From the NCBI RefSeq assembly GCF_003144325.1, contig NZ_PENS01000004.1:1-64000 (forward strand): a stretch of 64,000 nucleotides of DNA, given 5' to 3'. The notes below the pieces were generated by a model that saw only the letters and a list, made by a program, of their open reading frames with translations, was not told the origin of the DNA and made no database searches. Positions 48,203 through 56,118 of this stretch are shown here, in pieces (the first letter of the stretch is position 1; each line of letters starts with the position of its first letter). The translations under genes were made by a program, and so were the position numbers. This stretch comes from Proteus terrae (GTDB taxonomy: Bacteria > Pseudomonadota > Gammaproteobacteria > Enterobacterales > Enterobacteriaceae).

Positions 48203-49378
48203 TTAACTTTCATTTATCCAGTCTACCAACTTGTGCTGTTTACTTTTGTTAAATACAAGAATATTACCATCTATAATTCGTACTGCTGGATAGGTGTTGA
48301 TTAATTCATTTGATTTACCATGTTCATTGTCTAAGTTTAGAACTGCGATTTTTTTTCCTAGTTTAGAAAAGTAATTAATTTCCCAAGTTACCCAACTAGA
48401 TAAATCTGACTCCTTTGTCCGAATTAGAATCAGGTTTTGTGATTGTCTCATTCTAAGTTCTAGTATTGTTGGTGTATAATGACTAAATTTACTCCTATTT
48501 AAATCTTGCCTATCGCTTTTCCAGTCAACGAAAGCGACAAGCCCTAATGAATTTAACTTAAAAACAAATTCATCAACCATGTCTGCATTTGAAACTGCAT
48601 GAGATATGAATACATCGAAATATTTTGCATGTTCTATGTAATCATTCTCATATAGCTCCTTCACAATATCTTCAGGAGTCCTTCCTATATCTTCCTTATA
48701 GTCGCAACCGAAATGCTTTACCAAGGTGTTGTATTTTTCTTGCGCCCCTTTTCCTTTTGGTGGAAGATATACAACTTCATCAAATCGTTGAAGTATCCTT
48801 AAGCAATAATTTCGTATAAACCAATCCTTTTCGCCACTCATCACCTGTCTAAAGAAAAAGATAGTACTTTCATTTTTGTACTTGCTGCATTCGATAACTA
48901 TTAAAAGTCTACGCAATTTATTTTTTTCGTGCCAATATTTTTCAATAAGCAGACTAATATAGTTAGGAGTGACGAATTGTGTTGATATGTTGTTGTTTCT
49001 GTACTTTATTTTCTTTCTATTGCTATCTAATTGGGCTTCTACCAGAGCTTCTTTTTTTGCCATCTGAGCTTGGGAAAAATCAAAATCTCGCTCACAAATA
49101 TCATTTAACTTGGGTTTAGCTAAACTATACAATAGCTCTGATGGGTTTGGAAAAAAAAGAGGCTTTCCTCTTCTCCGTCGTTTGTTTTTTTCTTGATAAA
49201 ATCTAAAGTGTTTCTCCATGCTAATAATGTCATCAGGATATATTTCAGAGAACAACTTGATAAAATCGTTCTTTTTAATTCCCGGTGGCGTGAATGACAA
49301 AACAGTTCTTACCTTTTTTCTAAATTTTTTACGATACAACTCGAGATATTTGTTTGTTTTTCTTTGAACGCTTCCCAT
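48203..49378 (-). CDS. TIR domain protein with helical N-terminus (TIR-5)
   Basis: This 391-residue protein has a basic, mostly helical N-terminal region (1-245), including an RRRRGK patch near 68-72 and a HEAT-like stretch YWHEKNKLRRLLIVIECSKY near 148-167. A C-terminal TIR-like domain follows (252-375) with YFDVFISHAVSNAD, VAFVDW and SSWVTWEINYF; Glu333 is the candidate catalytic residue. The domain is most like TIR-1 in the facing operon, so the two may be related by duplication. It is convergent with the SLOG gene. It could be a separate anti-phage gene or a partner of the operon; no characterised homologue is evident. Confidence 0.82.
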   Translation of the reverse strand: MGSVQRKTNKYLELYRKKFRKKVRTVLSFTPPGIKKNDFIKLFSEIYPDDIISMEKHFRFYQEKNKRRRRGKPLFFPNPSELLYSLAKPKLNDICERDFDFSQAQMAKKEALVEAQLDSNRKKIKYRNNNISTQFVTPNYISLLIEKYWHEKNKLRRLLIVIECSKYKNESTIFFFRQVMSGEKDWFIRNYCLRILQRFDEVVYLPPKGKGAQEKYNTLVKHFGCDYKEDIGRTPEDIVKELYENDYIEHAKYFDVFISHAVSNADMVDEFVFKLNSLGLVAFVDWKSDRQDLNRSKFSHYTPTILELRMRQSQNLILIRTKESDLSSWVTWEINYFSKLGKKIAVLNLDNEHGKSNELINTYPAVRIIDGNILVFNKSKQHKLVDWINES

Positions 49379-49566
49379 AATTGATATCCTTCTTCGGTAA
49401 AATTTAATTCCTATTATTTTTTACAGCCTTATGGTCACCGCTAAACTGGATATTAATACAATTCAGATGAGTTGTAATTATTCATGCTGGAGCCTTTGAT
49501 TTCAGCTTGTTAATGTCATTCATAACATGATTGAATCTACTTGAAAAACTCACACATATAATATAA

Positions 49567-49836
49567 TCACAATTTAACACCATGACTTAAGCCGTCTTGT
49601 AGTTCAATATGAAGGCGGATTTTTCCTCCGCCTGATTCAACAATTTGTTTCAACTGCTGTAGGCTATCGATAGTACAGCTATCAATTTGGTAACTTGCAT
49701 CAGCACCGATACGCTTGAGTAGCTCCATCAGACGAAGCTGAATCAACTGCTTCGACGCTATCTCTTCGGCTGCGTAAACGACCTCTTGAGGCTGCTCTGC
49801 AATCAGGGCAAGATCACGAACGAATGTAGATCACAT
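49567..49836 (-). pseudogene. Broken small gene with stop at codon 2
   Basis: An ATG (49834-49836) is followed at once by TGA, and the same frame then runs 87 codons with clear coding character (STFVRDLALIAEQPQEVV ... SGGGKIRLHIELQDGLSHG) to a stop. The gene is probably inactivated by a nonsense mutation at codon 2, unless translation starts at an internal TTG or ATG. I do not recognise the family. It lies next to the recombinase operon and may once have been part of the mobile element. Confidence 0.5.
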
Positions 49837-49839
49837 TTA

Positions 49840-49970
49840 TTAAGGTGGCACGATGTTTAAACGAGCTAGATTGCTCATGTCCCACGGCATAAAGTTCACA
49901 AAAGTGTGATCGGGATCTGTTCATGCTCTCGCCCTGGCTCTGCAATGATGTCTTCAAGTTTTCTACCCAT
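49840..49970 (-). pseudogene. Frameshifted small-gene remnant
   Basis: An ATG frame MGRKLEDIIAEPGREHEQ stops after 24 codons. A different frame then reads DHTFVNFMPWDMSNLARL and ends TAA-TAA, immediately before the next broken gene. Together they look like one short gene disrupted by a frameshift. The family is unknown. Confidence 0.4.
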
Positions 49971-50017
49971 CTTCTCTGCCTTTGAGGTTAAGCAGGAAAA
50001 CTAGCTCAGGTATACAA

Positions 50018-50458
50018 TCACTTGATTCTCACAATCAGGCTCTGTTTGAGCTCAACTATCTGAAGTTCAAGATCTTCAATACGTGAAAGTGCACTCCTTA
50101 GAGCATGACTTAGTTGATGATGTTCTGCTGCCATTGAAGTTAATCTTTGGTTCAATACAGCAACTTTTTCACGATACTGAATTTTTACCTTTCTTTCTTG
50201 GTTGCGCTTTTCTCTCAAAATCTCGACGTCGGACTGAACTGCTGTATCAGGCGTAAGGCACTTTAGTTTTTGTGCTTCTGATTGAACTCTGAGCTTGAAA
50301 TCTGGATAGTAATAACAACTGCCATTTCCCAATCCGGCTTCTTCCTCTACAGCTCGAACCGATAATTTGCGGTGATCGGGTATTCGTTTGGTTTTTCGTT
50401 CGATGATTCGTTGCAAAGCTGCTTCAAGCTTGAGAAGTGTATTTTCTGACTTTTTCAT
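50018..50458 (-). CDS. gmtX: Small HTH/coiled-coil protein of recombinase operon (GmtX-like)
   Basis: This 146-residue basic protein has an N-terminal helical region with an HTH-like segment (LSVRAVEEEAGLGNGSCYYY, about 28-47) and a long C-terminal coiled coil (about 80-142). The arrangement recalls the small TnpC/DUF6262 protein of Tn554-type transposons. Position at the end of a recombinase operon and the ATGA overlap with the preceding gene fit GmtX of the gamma-mobile-trio. The GMT name rests on my memory of that gene order and could be confirmed by profile search. Confidence 0.6.
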   Translation of the reverse strand: MKKSENTLLKLEAALQRIIERKTKRIPDHRKLSVRAVEEEAGLGNGSCYYYPDFKLRVQSEAQKLKCLTPDTAVQSDVEILREKRNQERKVKIQYREKVAVLNQRLTSMAAEHHQLSHALRSALSRIEDLELQIVELKQSLIVRIK

Positions 50459-52602
50459 AAATCGATAACCTGTAATGGGTGCTGATATTTTTCAAATTTC
50501 AGTCCAAAATCATTCAATACTTTCTCGGCAGCTCGAATTTGTGTAATACAGTGAGCATACTCTGAATGGCTGACATCGGATTGCTGCTTCAGATAGCTGC
50601 TCAACGCTTGATGTTTCTTTTGCCACCATGGCGCCTTTTTATCATCCACGACGCTACCGCCGCCACGGCAATCGACGCAGAATGCGGCATTTATTACTCC
50701 ATCCATGTCACATTCATAGCCATTTTTACAATAGCTATGTAGGGTGCCATGTAAAGTTAATCGTTTTTCTTTAACCAATCGATACAAGCTATCCCAGTTG
50801 CTATAGATCACAGGTTTGTCGTCACGCATGGCGACAATAGCCTTACCAAAGCTTCCCGTTAGCTTTTCATCACCATTGAACCATTTATTAAAGTGCGCCG
50901 TTGTTTGTTCAAGTTTTACTTCGTTGAGCAAGTTAATTAGCTCACTGTCTACCTTTATATCCTGTAGGCGGGATTCGATTGCGCCATTGCCATACCATTC
51001 GCTCATGCGAACATGGATATGTTTGAATTGCTGCTTAATGGATATAGGGTGACCCAGTCCATTGCGGACGGCAAAACAGGCAAAAGTGCGTCGAAATTGA
51101 TGGGTGAGAAAAGGCCAAGGTTCTCCTAACTTAACTTTGTCCTCTATTGCTCCTCCATTTCTTGGATTAAGCTGACGACATTCAGACAATGCTTTTTCAT
51201 CAACGATTGCACCAACACTTTTCGCGAAGTTTTTCAGCCGATCATTCCATTTAGCACGAGATATGAGAATTGGTAAGTTTTTCCTTTGCGCTTGGCTAAG
51301 CCACAAGTTACTGGATGTTTCCATTAGCTTATCCACTTGTCCAGGATCGTTACTATGCGCTGCAAGTTTTACCAATTGTTCACGGGCACATGCGCTCAAT
51401 GAAATTGCGAGCGATATGGCTTTTTCTACTATAGGGCTGGTGAGCCACTCTTCTTTTTTTCTACCAGCTGCAAGCTTATGTGTTGCAGCTGATACAGAGT
51501 GAAATAATTGTCCGTTGATAGTGTAAGTGCGAAAACTATCCTCATGGAGTTCAAATAGTTCGCTGACCCTCATTCCACTGAATGCGCCGCAACATATAAA
51601 ACAAGCGGCTTGAAGATTCGCTCTCCATGTAAATAACCAATTTCCGTCAACATTATGGTTGGGTAGTAAGCCTGTTCCCCTAAGATGTTGCGTGATGATC
51701 TCAGATTGAGAACGAGGAGTTGCTTTGTTGATTTCCTCAACGTATTTTTTGCTATTAAGCCTGCCTTCCACATCATAAAGCCACTTCCATCTACCGATGG
51801 CTAGCTTATAGTCTACGGCTGCACGGCCAATATCATAGTTTGATTGTAAATCACGTTCGAGTTGGGCGAGTTTTTCTCTATGTGGCCATGCTTTTTCCAC
51901 GTAGCTGACAGCTTGCCCGTACAATACGTTAACCAATGCTTGTGGTATAGCAAGTGATTGCTTATGTTCTAATTTCTCTTGATCTGCAAGCTTTTTTGCC
52001 AACTGTCTATAGTTGATGCTCGGTAATGTTAATTGAAAAGGTAGCCACGGATTCAGCCTTTCCACAGATTGAAGAGCGGTGAAAGCGAGTTCAAGAGTGC
52101 GTTTGCTTAATGACTCATTTTGCAAATCTATTTCAAATTTTTGCCAGATATCATGGTTGTTTAATTCACTAAAACTATTGGCTCCGTTATTTTTTAAGCT
52201 GACTAACGCTCTTTTTAAACCAATATTAAACCTAGATGTCAAAGTGGATAGTTTGCATTTTTGTCCAAAACAATGCCCTTGTTCGTATAGCCAGCCATAG
52301 GCTATAAGTTTTGCTTCAAGAAGCAAGTTAGGCGAGTCAACTAAATAAGAGAAATCAAATTCTCTTTGGTTTTTATCACTGCCTTTATCCGAGGCATATG
52401 GGCTACAATCCCAGCGATTTTGGCCGAAGTGCGCTCTTAATATTTGATGTTGATCTATGCATACAGTTACTTGGTTCAATTTGTCCCAGTTACGCTCTTT
52501 GACTAATCGTTCCACATCTTGGGTGTAAAGATTGAGTGAACTAGGCGTTTCAATTGGAAAATGTAATAGTGGTTTCATTTTGTCCTCAGCTAATATTGAC
52601 AC
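50455..52602 (-). CDS. gmtZ: Large tyrosine recombinase (GmtZ-like integrase)
   Basis: This 715-residue protein carries a tyrosine-recombinase catalytic domain. Arg I is in AFSGMRVSELFEL (near 345-357), the H-x-x-R box is THQFRRTFACFAV (near 490), and the second His and the nucleophile Tyr are in QFKHIHVRMSEWYGNG (near 511-526). A cysteine cluster (CxxxxCDMD and CVDCRGGG near 640-663) suggests a zinc-binding segment. It overlaps the preceding gene by 17 bp and the following gene by 4 bp (ATGA). Among the three recombinase-like proteins it is the best match for an integrase; the GmtZ label is tentative. Confidence 0.65.
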   Translation of the reverse strand: MSILAEDKMKPLLHFPIETPSSLNLYTQDVERLVKERNWDKLNQVTVCIDQHQILRAHFGQNRWDCSPYASDKGSDKNQREFDFSYLVDSPNLLLEAKLIAYGWLYEQGHCFGQKCKLSTLTSRFNIGLKRALVSLKNNGANSFSELNNHDIWQKFEIDLQNESLSKRTLELAFTALQSVERLNPWLPFQLTLPSINYRQLAKKLADQEKLEHKQSLAIPQALVNVLYGQAVSYVEKAWPHREKLAQLERDLQSNYDIGRAAVDYKLAIGRWKWLYDVEGRLNSKKYVEEINKATPRSQSEIITQHLRGTGLLPNHNVDGNWLFTWRANLQAACFICCGAFSGMRVSELFELHEDSFRTYTINGQLFHSVSAATHKLAAGRKKEEWLTSPIVEKAISLAISLSACAREQLVKLAAHSNDPGQVDKLMETSSNLWLSQAQRKNLPILISRAKWNDRLKNFAKSVGAIVDEKALSECRQLNPRNGGAIEDKVKLGEPWPFLTHQFRRTFACFAVRNGLGHPISIKQQFKHIHVRMSEWYGNGAIESRLQDIKVDSELINLLNEVKLEQTTAHFNKWFNGDEKLTGSFGKAIVAMRDDKPVIYSNWDSLYRLVKEKRLTLHGTLHSYCKNGYECDMDGVINAAFCVDCRGGGSVVDDKKAPWWQKKHQALSSYLKQQSDVSHSEYAHCITQIRAAEKVLNDFGLKFEKYQHPLQVIDL

Positions 52603-54328
52603 TATCTATATCCATCCACAGGGGATGACGGCCTTCATCTGCTAATTTTCTTCTGGCTTGCTGTACAACTTTGGGATTTAATTGTTTTAAGCGGAGGTCA
52701 ATCTTTGCTAAGGCTTCGCCAAAATTTTTCTGATAATGAGCACTATCTATATGCAGGCATGCCGATTCTTCAATGCATTCGCGAAAACTAAGAGTACACC
52801 ATAAATCAGTTACCGATTCGACAAGCACTTGATGTCCGCAGCTCCAACATTTGATTAAATCGGCACATGCTAGATTTTCACTTTCAGTTATGAGCCCATG
52901 TGCTCGTGCTCTTGATGTAAACTTCTCAGCCATTGCTCCCATCGGCTCTTTGCAATAACTGCCGTGAGCGCTACGAGTGGGAGGAGATGCTCGTCGGATG
53001 TATGCTTCATAGGCAAGTACTTCCACTTTTTGTGCTTCTCTAACCTTTTGTTTCGCTGACTCCACACTTTGTCTGTCACGCACGATCTGTTCTAAAGTTT
53101 GGCTTGTATCTCGGTTCATCAGATCGTTTTCATACTTGTTTCCACTTGAGTATGCATGAGCAACCGTCTGAGGAGTGTTATCCAGAAGAATTGCAGCTTC
53201 CAGTGTACCTTTTAGTGCCAAAGTTAAATGACTGCCTGTGGCGCGGAAGCGTCTTGGTACAGGCCATAGTATTTCTCCTTGTTCATCGATCATCGGAAAG
53301 TACCTAGCTAACCATTTAGCTTTGAAGTCATTAAGTAGACATCCGCTCATCATCTGAACTTTTCTTTTTCTGTAGCTGTAAGCTGGTAACAGCAAACCAT
53401 CAGGTTTAGGATCGACCAGTTTTGAGGCGGTCATTAACTGGTCAAAAAATTGGGTTGCATACTTAGGAATTTCTAGCTTGTTATGATCCCCTAGCTCTAC
53501 AGTAATAGTTTTAAATGCCCTTCGTTTAAATGCAGGCATTTGATACCAATTACTTGATATGGCATTGGTTTTAGTTTGTGGACGTCTTAAGCTGTACAAA
53601 ATGGTGCTATTGCTCCATGTGTAATAACTTAAGAGGAATGTGGCAGCATAAAAAATTTTTGATGCGCCACCGGCTACGGGGTAATCTTTTCCCTTCCAGG
53701 AGAATACCATTGTCTGAGCGTTGGAACTTGCTTGAATATGAAGCTCAGGATCGATAATAAATTGCTGATACAACTGCTTAAAAATACTTCTTAGCAAAGG
53801 AAGTAACTGCTTCAAATCTGCATCACTATATCCGCGAGTCGGCTCTGTTTGGGAGCATCTAGAACGTCGTGGTTTTAAAGGCTCGATATTTTTAACTGAT
53901 AGATGTTGCCACTGATATAAGGAAGATAAGTCAGAGCGCAGTCTGCTTTCAGTACTATCCTTTATTTCTCCTCGTCGCTGACGGATGGAGTTATATTCTA
54001 ACTCTTTGACATATGCCATTTCCGATAGCGGCGAAAGTGGTGGCGTTTGTGAATCACAAAATGCAAAGTGCCTTCTCGCGGCTAGAAATATGTTGCCTTT
54101 AGTCGCTGGTGATGCATCTTCTTTGCCTGTAATGGCGATGAACATTCTCTGTGCTATATCATCACGGTCTAATAGCTGAACATTTCCCTGCTTTATTTCA
54201 TGTGTTTTAGGAACCCCACGATACCTGAATCGATTAAAGTCTAAGAGTGTATGTGCGTTTGCCCCGTTTCGTATGGGAATACAAAGATGTTCAACCCAGG
54301 GGACTATTAATTTCAACGTCTTGCTCAT
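52586..54328 (-). CDS. Recombinase-like protein of the same operon
   Basis: This 580-residue protein lies between two tyrosine recombinases and overlaps both (38 bp and 17 bp). A degenerate recombinase-like region is visible near 365-415: RRFRATGSHLTLALKG followed by TPQTVAHAYSSGNKYEND, reminiscent of the H-x-x-R and H/Y boxes but lacking the standard HxxR. A C-terminal CWSCGHQ-type pattern with two later cysteines (about 487-515) suggests a zinc ribbon. It may be the VPA1269-type protein that accompanies GmtY/GmtZ/GmtX. Catalytic activity is uncertain; a structural or DNA-binding role in the integration complex is possible. Confidence 0.6.
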   Translation of the reverse strand: MSKTLKLIVPWVEHLCIPIRNGANAHTLLDFNRFRYRGVPKTHEIKQGNVQLLDRDDIAQRMFIAITGKEDASPATKGNIFLAARRHFAFCDSQTPPLSPLSEMAYVKELEYNSIRQRRGEIKDSTESRLRSDLSSLYQWQHLSVKNIEPLKPRRSRCSQTEPTRGYSDADLKQLLPLLRSIFKQLYQQFIIDPELHIQASSNAQTMVFSWKGKDYPVAGGASKIFYAATFLLSYYTWSNSTILYSLRRPQTKTNAISSNWYQMPAFKRRAFKTITVELGDHNKLEIPKYATQFFDQLMTASKLVDPKPDGLLLPAYSYRKRKVQMMSGCLLNDFKAKWLARYFPMIDEQGEILWPVPRRFRATGSHLTLALKGTLEAAILLDNTPQTVAHAYSSGNKYENDLMNRDTSQTLEQIVRDRQSVESAKQKVREAQKVEVLAYEAYIRRASPPTRSAHGSYCKEPMGAMAEKFTSRARAHGLITESENLACADLIKCWSCGHQVLVESVTDLWCTLSFRECIEESACLHIDSAHYQKNFGEALAKIDLRLKQLNPKVVQQARRKLADEGRHPLWMDIDSVNIS

Positions 54329-55658
54329 TAGCTTCCTCTAATGCTTGGTGCATAATGCTGTCTAGTACAGATATCTTCTCTTTTAACGCTTCTTTTCTTT
54401 TGAGGTACTGCAAGTACTTCCATGTCGTGGATTCATTCTTATGTCCCATCCACCCCATCAGTAAGCTCAGTGCATTCGCAGGCTCAATACCTGCTTCAAG
54501 TAGGCTATGTAGTCGGTAGGTTGCATAACTACATCTAAGATCATGAAACTTATGCTCAAATTGTATTCCTGACTTAATTATTGAGCGGCGAACTTCTCCA
54601 AAGCGAGAGCCTATTGTGTTTGGGTCGTATGGATTACCTTGTTGGCTAATAAATAATGGTTCGTATCGCTGGGCTGTGGTCAGGGCGTCGAGTTTTTCCT
54701 TTGAGAGATGAACAGAGTGGGATTTTTTTATGTCATTGATGCCTTTGTGTAACTCAATTCTGCTAAGAAGTTTGTCAAGTCGGCACATTCGTCGCTCACT
54801 AATGGCATAAGTTTTCAAATCTGATAAAAGGCGGCTTGTTATCTCAATAGTTCGAGTTTTATTGTATTTTGTAGGTACACCATTACTTGGTCCTATTGTT
54901 AGCTCGAAATGAGTGATAGAACCTGAGCGTTGAACCGATTGTTCTAGTGCGGCCAAAGTCAATCCTGACGCTTCTTGGATACGTAAGCCGGATTGAGCTG
55001 CGAGCAAACAGATCAGCCTAAATTCGCAAGGCACATTACGTAAATGTAGAGCTAAATGAGTGAGTGCAATTTGAGTTAAGGGCTTTAGCCCCCGAATATT
55101 CTTACTGGTTGCATCCCTCGGCGTTCTGATGCGCAAGTCTGTAGTTTGGACCAGAAATTTAGGCATCATATGAGCCAGCATGTCGCTTCTCTGTATTCTT
55201 ACAAATTCGATTTCGAAGGGTTTGTGTTTCTCGTTGATGTGGTAATAACGTTCATGTGCTGCCCATAAATAAAACTGGACGACATGTGTCATATACGTGT
55301 TGGCAGTTGAGTATGCGAGCTCACCAGCTTTAACACTCTTGAGAAGTTTGTCATTTCTATATCGATATGTAGGCTTTAAACCTTTTGCTAATGGGAAGAC
55401 ATCCCAGATTAAATTTTCTGATTCTAGAAAATTCCAATAATGCAAAAGCGCTCTTGCGTAGGAACTTAGATTTTCAAGTCGTTTGTTCGCTTTAAGATGA
55501 ATGAACCAGTGGTTTACTGGTGCGACATATCCCCAGTTTTGGTCATAAATAGTAGGCAATGACCCTAGATTTCGGCCATTCAGAAACTCTATAGGGGCCG
55601 TTTCAATGATGATTTCACCACCTATATGAACGTCGTCTGATTTGATCAAGTAAGCCAC
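54291..55658 (-). CDS. gmtY: Tyrosine recombinase (GmtY-like)
   Basis: This 455-residue site-specific recombinase has an N-terminal SAM-like core-binding domain (about 50-150) and a complete DNA_BRE_C catalytic domain. Arg226 is in SGLRIQEASGL, His372 and Arg375 are in FHDLRCSYATY, and His406 is in WMGHKNESTTWKYLQYL with Tyr415 or Tyr418 as nucleophile. It is first in a four-gene leftward operon with the next genes overlapping. The architecture matches gamma-mobile-trio recombinase GmtY. A palindromic site and near-identical 14-15-bp direct repeats lie upstream, possible binding or crossover sites. Confidence 0.72.
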   Translation of the reverse strand: MAYLIKSDDVHIGGEIIIETAPIEFLNGRNLGSLPTIYDQNWGYVAPVNHWFIHLKANKRLENLSSYARALLHYWNFLESENLIWDVFPLAKGLKPTYRYRNDKLLKSVKAGELAYSTANTYMTHVVQFYLWAAHERYYHINEKHKPFEIEFVRIQRSDMLAHMMPKFLVQTTDLRIRTPRDATSKNIRGLKPLTQIALTHLALHLRNVPCEFRLICLLAAQSGLRIQEASGLTLAALEQSVQRSGSITHFELTIGPSNGVPTKYNKTRTIEITSRLLSDLKTYAISERRMCRLDKLLSRIELHKGINDIKKSHSVHLSKEKLDALTTAQRYEPLFISQQGNPYDPNTIGSRFGEVRRSIIKSGIQFEHKFHDLRCSYATYRLHSLLEAGIEPANALSLLMGWMGHKNESTTWKYLQYLKRKEALKEKISVLDSIMHQALEEANEQDVEINSPLG

Positions 55659-55711
55659 GGGATGAACTTTGTAATAACTGTTGGTTCATCCAGTATCTGC
55701 TACTGCTATCA

Positions 55712-55726
55712 AGATCCTAAGGCCTG
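55712..55726. repeat. Direct repeat copy 1 upstream of gmtY-like gene
   Basis: AGATCCTAAGGCCTG, which recurs at 55823-55836 as AGATCCTAGGCCTG (one base shorter), same orientation, 111 bp apart. Confidence 0.6.
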
Positions 55727-55781
55727 TAATGTACCAATTTGGGCAGTTTGAGCGCTTGCTGTGATTAGAGAATGCTGTTAG

Positions 55782-55801
55782 AACTTTCACATGTGAAAGT
55801 T
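55782..55801. promoter_or_regulatory. 20-bp perfect palindrome upstream of recombinase operon
   Basis: AACTTTCACATGTGAAAGTT is a perfect palindrome about 125 bp before the gmtY-like start and lies between the two direct repeats. T-run follows only on the plus strand, where no gene is transcribed, so an operator or recombinase accessory site is more likely than a terminator. Confidence 0.55.
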
Positions 55802-55822
55802 TTTTGGGATATTTGTAAGGTT

Positions 55823-55836
55823 AGATCCTAGGCCTG
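55823..55836. repeat. Direct repeat copy 2 upstream of gmtY-like gene
   Basis: AGATCCTAGGCCTG, near-identical to 55712-55726. Its TAGATCCTA part (55822-55830) also occurs at 44973-44981 inside the left-edge dyad. Confidence 0.6.
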
Positions 55837-56057
55837 ATGGAGTAGCCCCTGTAGTCGGCGTTTTTCAAGTTAGTGGTCAAGTAAAACTGGATTAACCGGT
55901 GGGAGAGGTACAATGCATCATGCTGGTTGTTTTGACGATCCAATGAAACACGTTTCGGGAAAAAAGCATGCTCTAAAACGTTTCTATCAGATTAGGATAA
56001 GGATGCTAAAGATTTCATCGTTTTATATAACAAAATTACTTCTGCCTCTACAATTCG

Positions 56058-56082
56058 GCTAGGGGTAATAGCTACCCCTAGC
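56058..56082. terminator. GC-rich hairpin after the STAND NTPase gene
   Basis: GCTAGGGGTA and TACCCCTAGC form a perfect 10-bp stem with a 5-nt loop, 37 bp beyond the stop of the leftward gene. There is no T-run, so it is a weak or Rho-assisted terminator candidate. Confidence 0.5.
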
Positions 56083-56118
56083 ATCTCTATACAACAATGG
56101 ACAATGATGCCAATGTAA

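Larger units (their letters stand above)
55659..56118. other. Upstream region of the recombinase operon
   Basis: 460 bp without a gene. It contains two near-identical direct repeats, a 20-bp perfect palindrome and a GC-rich hairpin close to the end of the large STAND gene, each listed separately. It is the likely end of the mobile element on this side. Confidence 0.5.

Noticed and set aside
50018-55658. The recombinase operon as a simple prophage or ICE integrase
   Set aside because: There are three recombinase-like genes with overlaps, no phage structural, replication or conjugation genes, and no tRNA at the edges.
55782-55806. Palindrome plus T-run as a terminator
   Set aside because: The T-run is on the plus strand, where no gene is transcribed toward it; an operator or recombination site explains it better.
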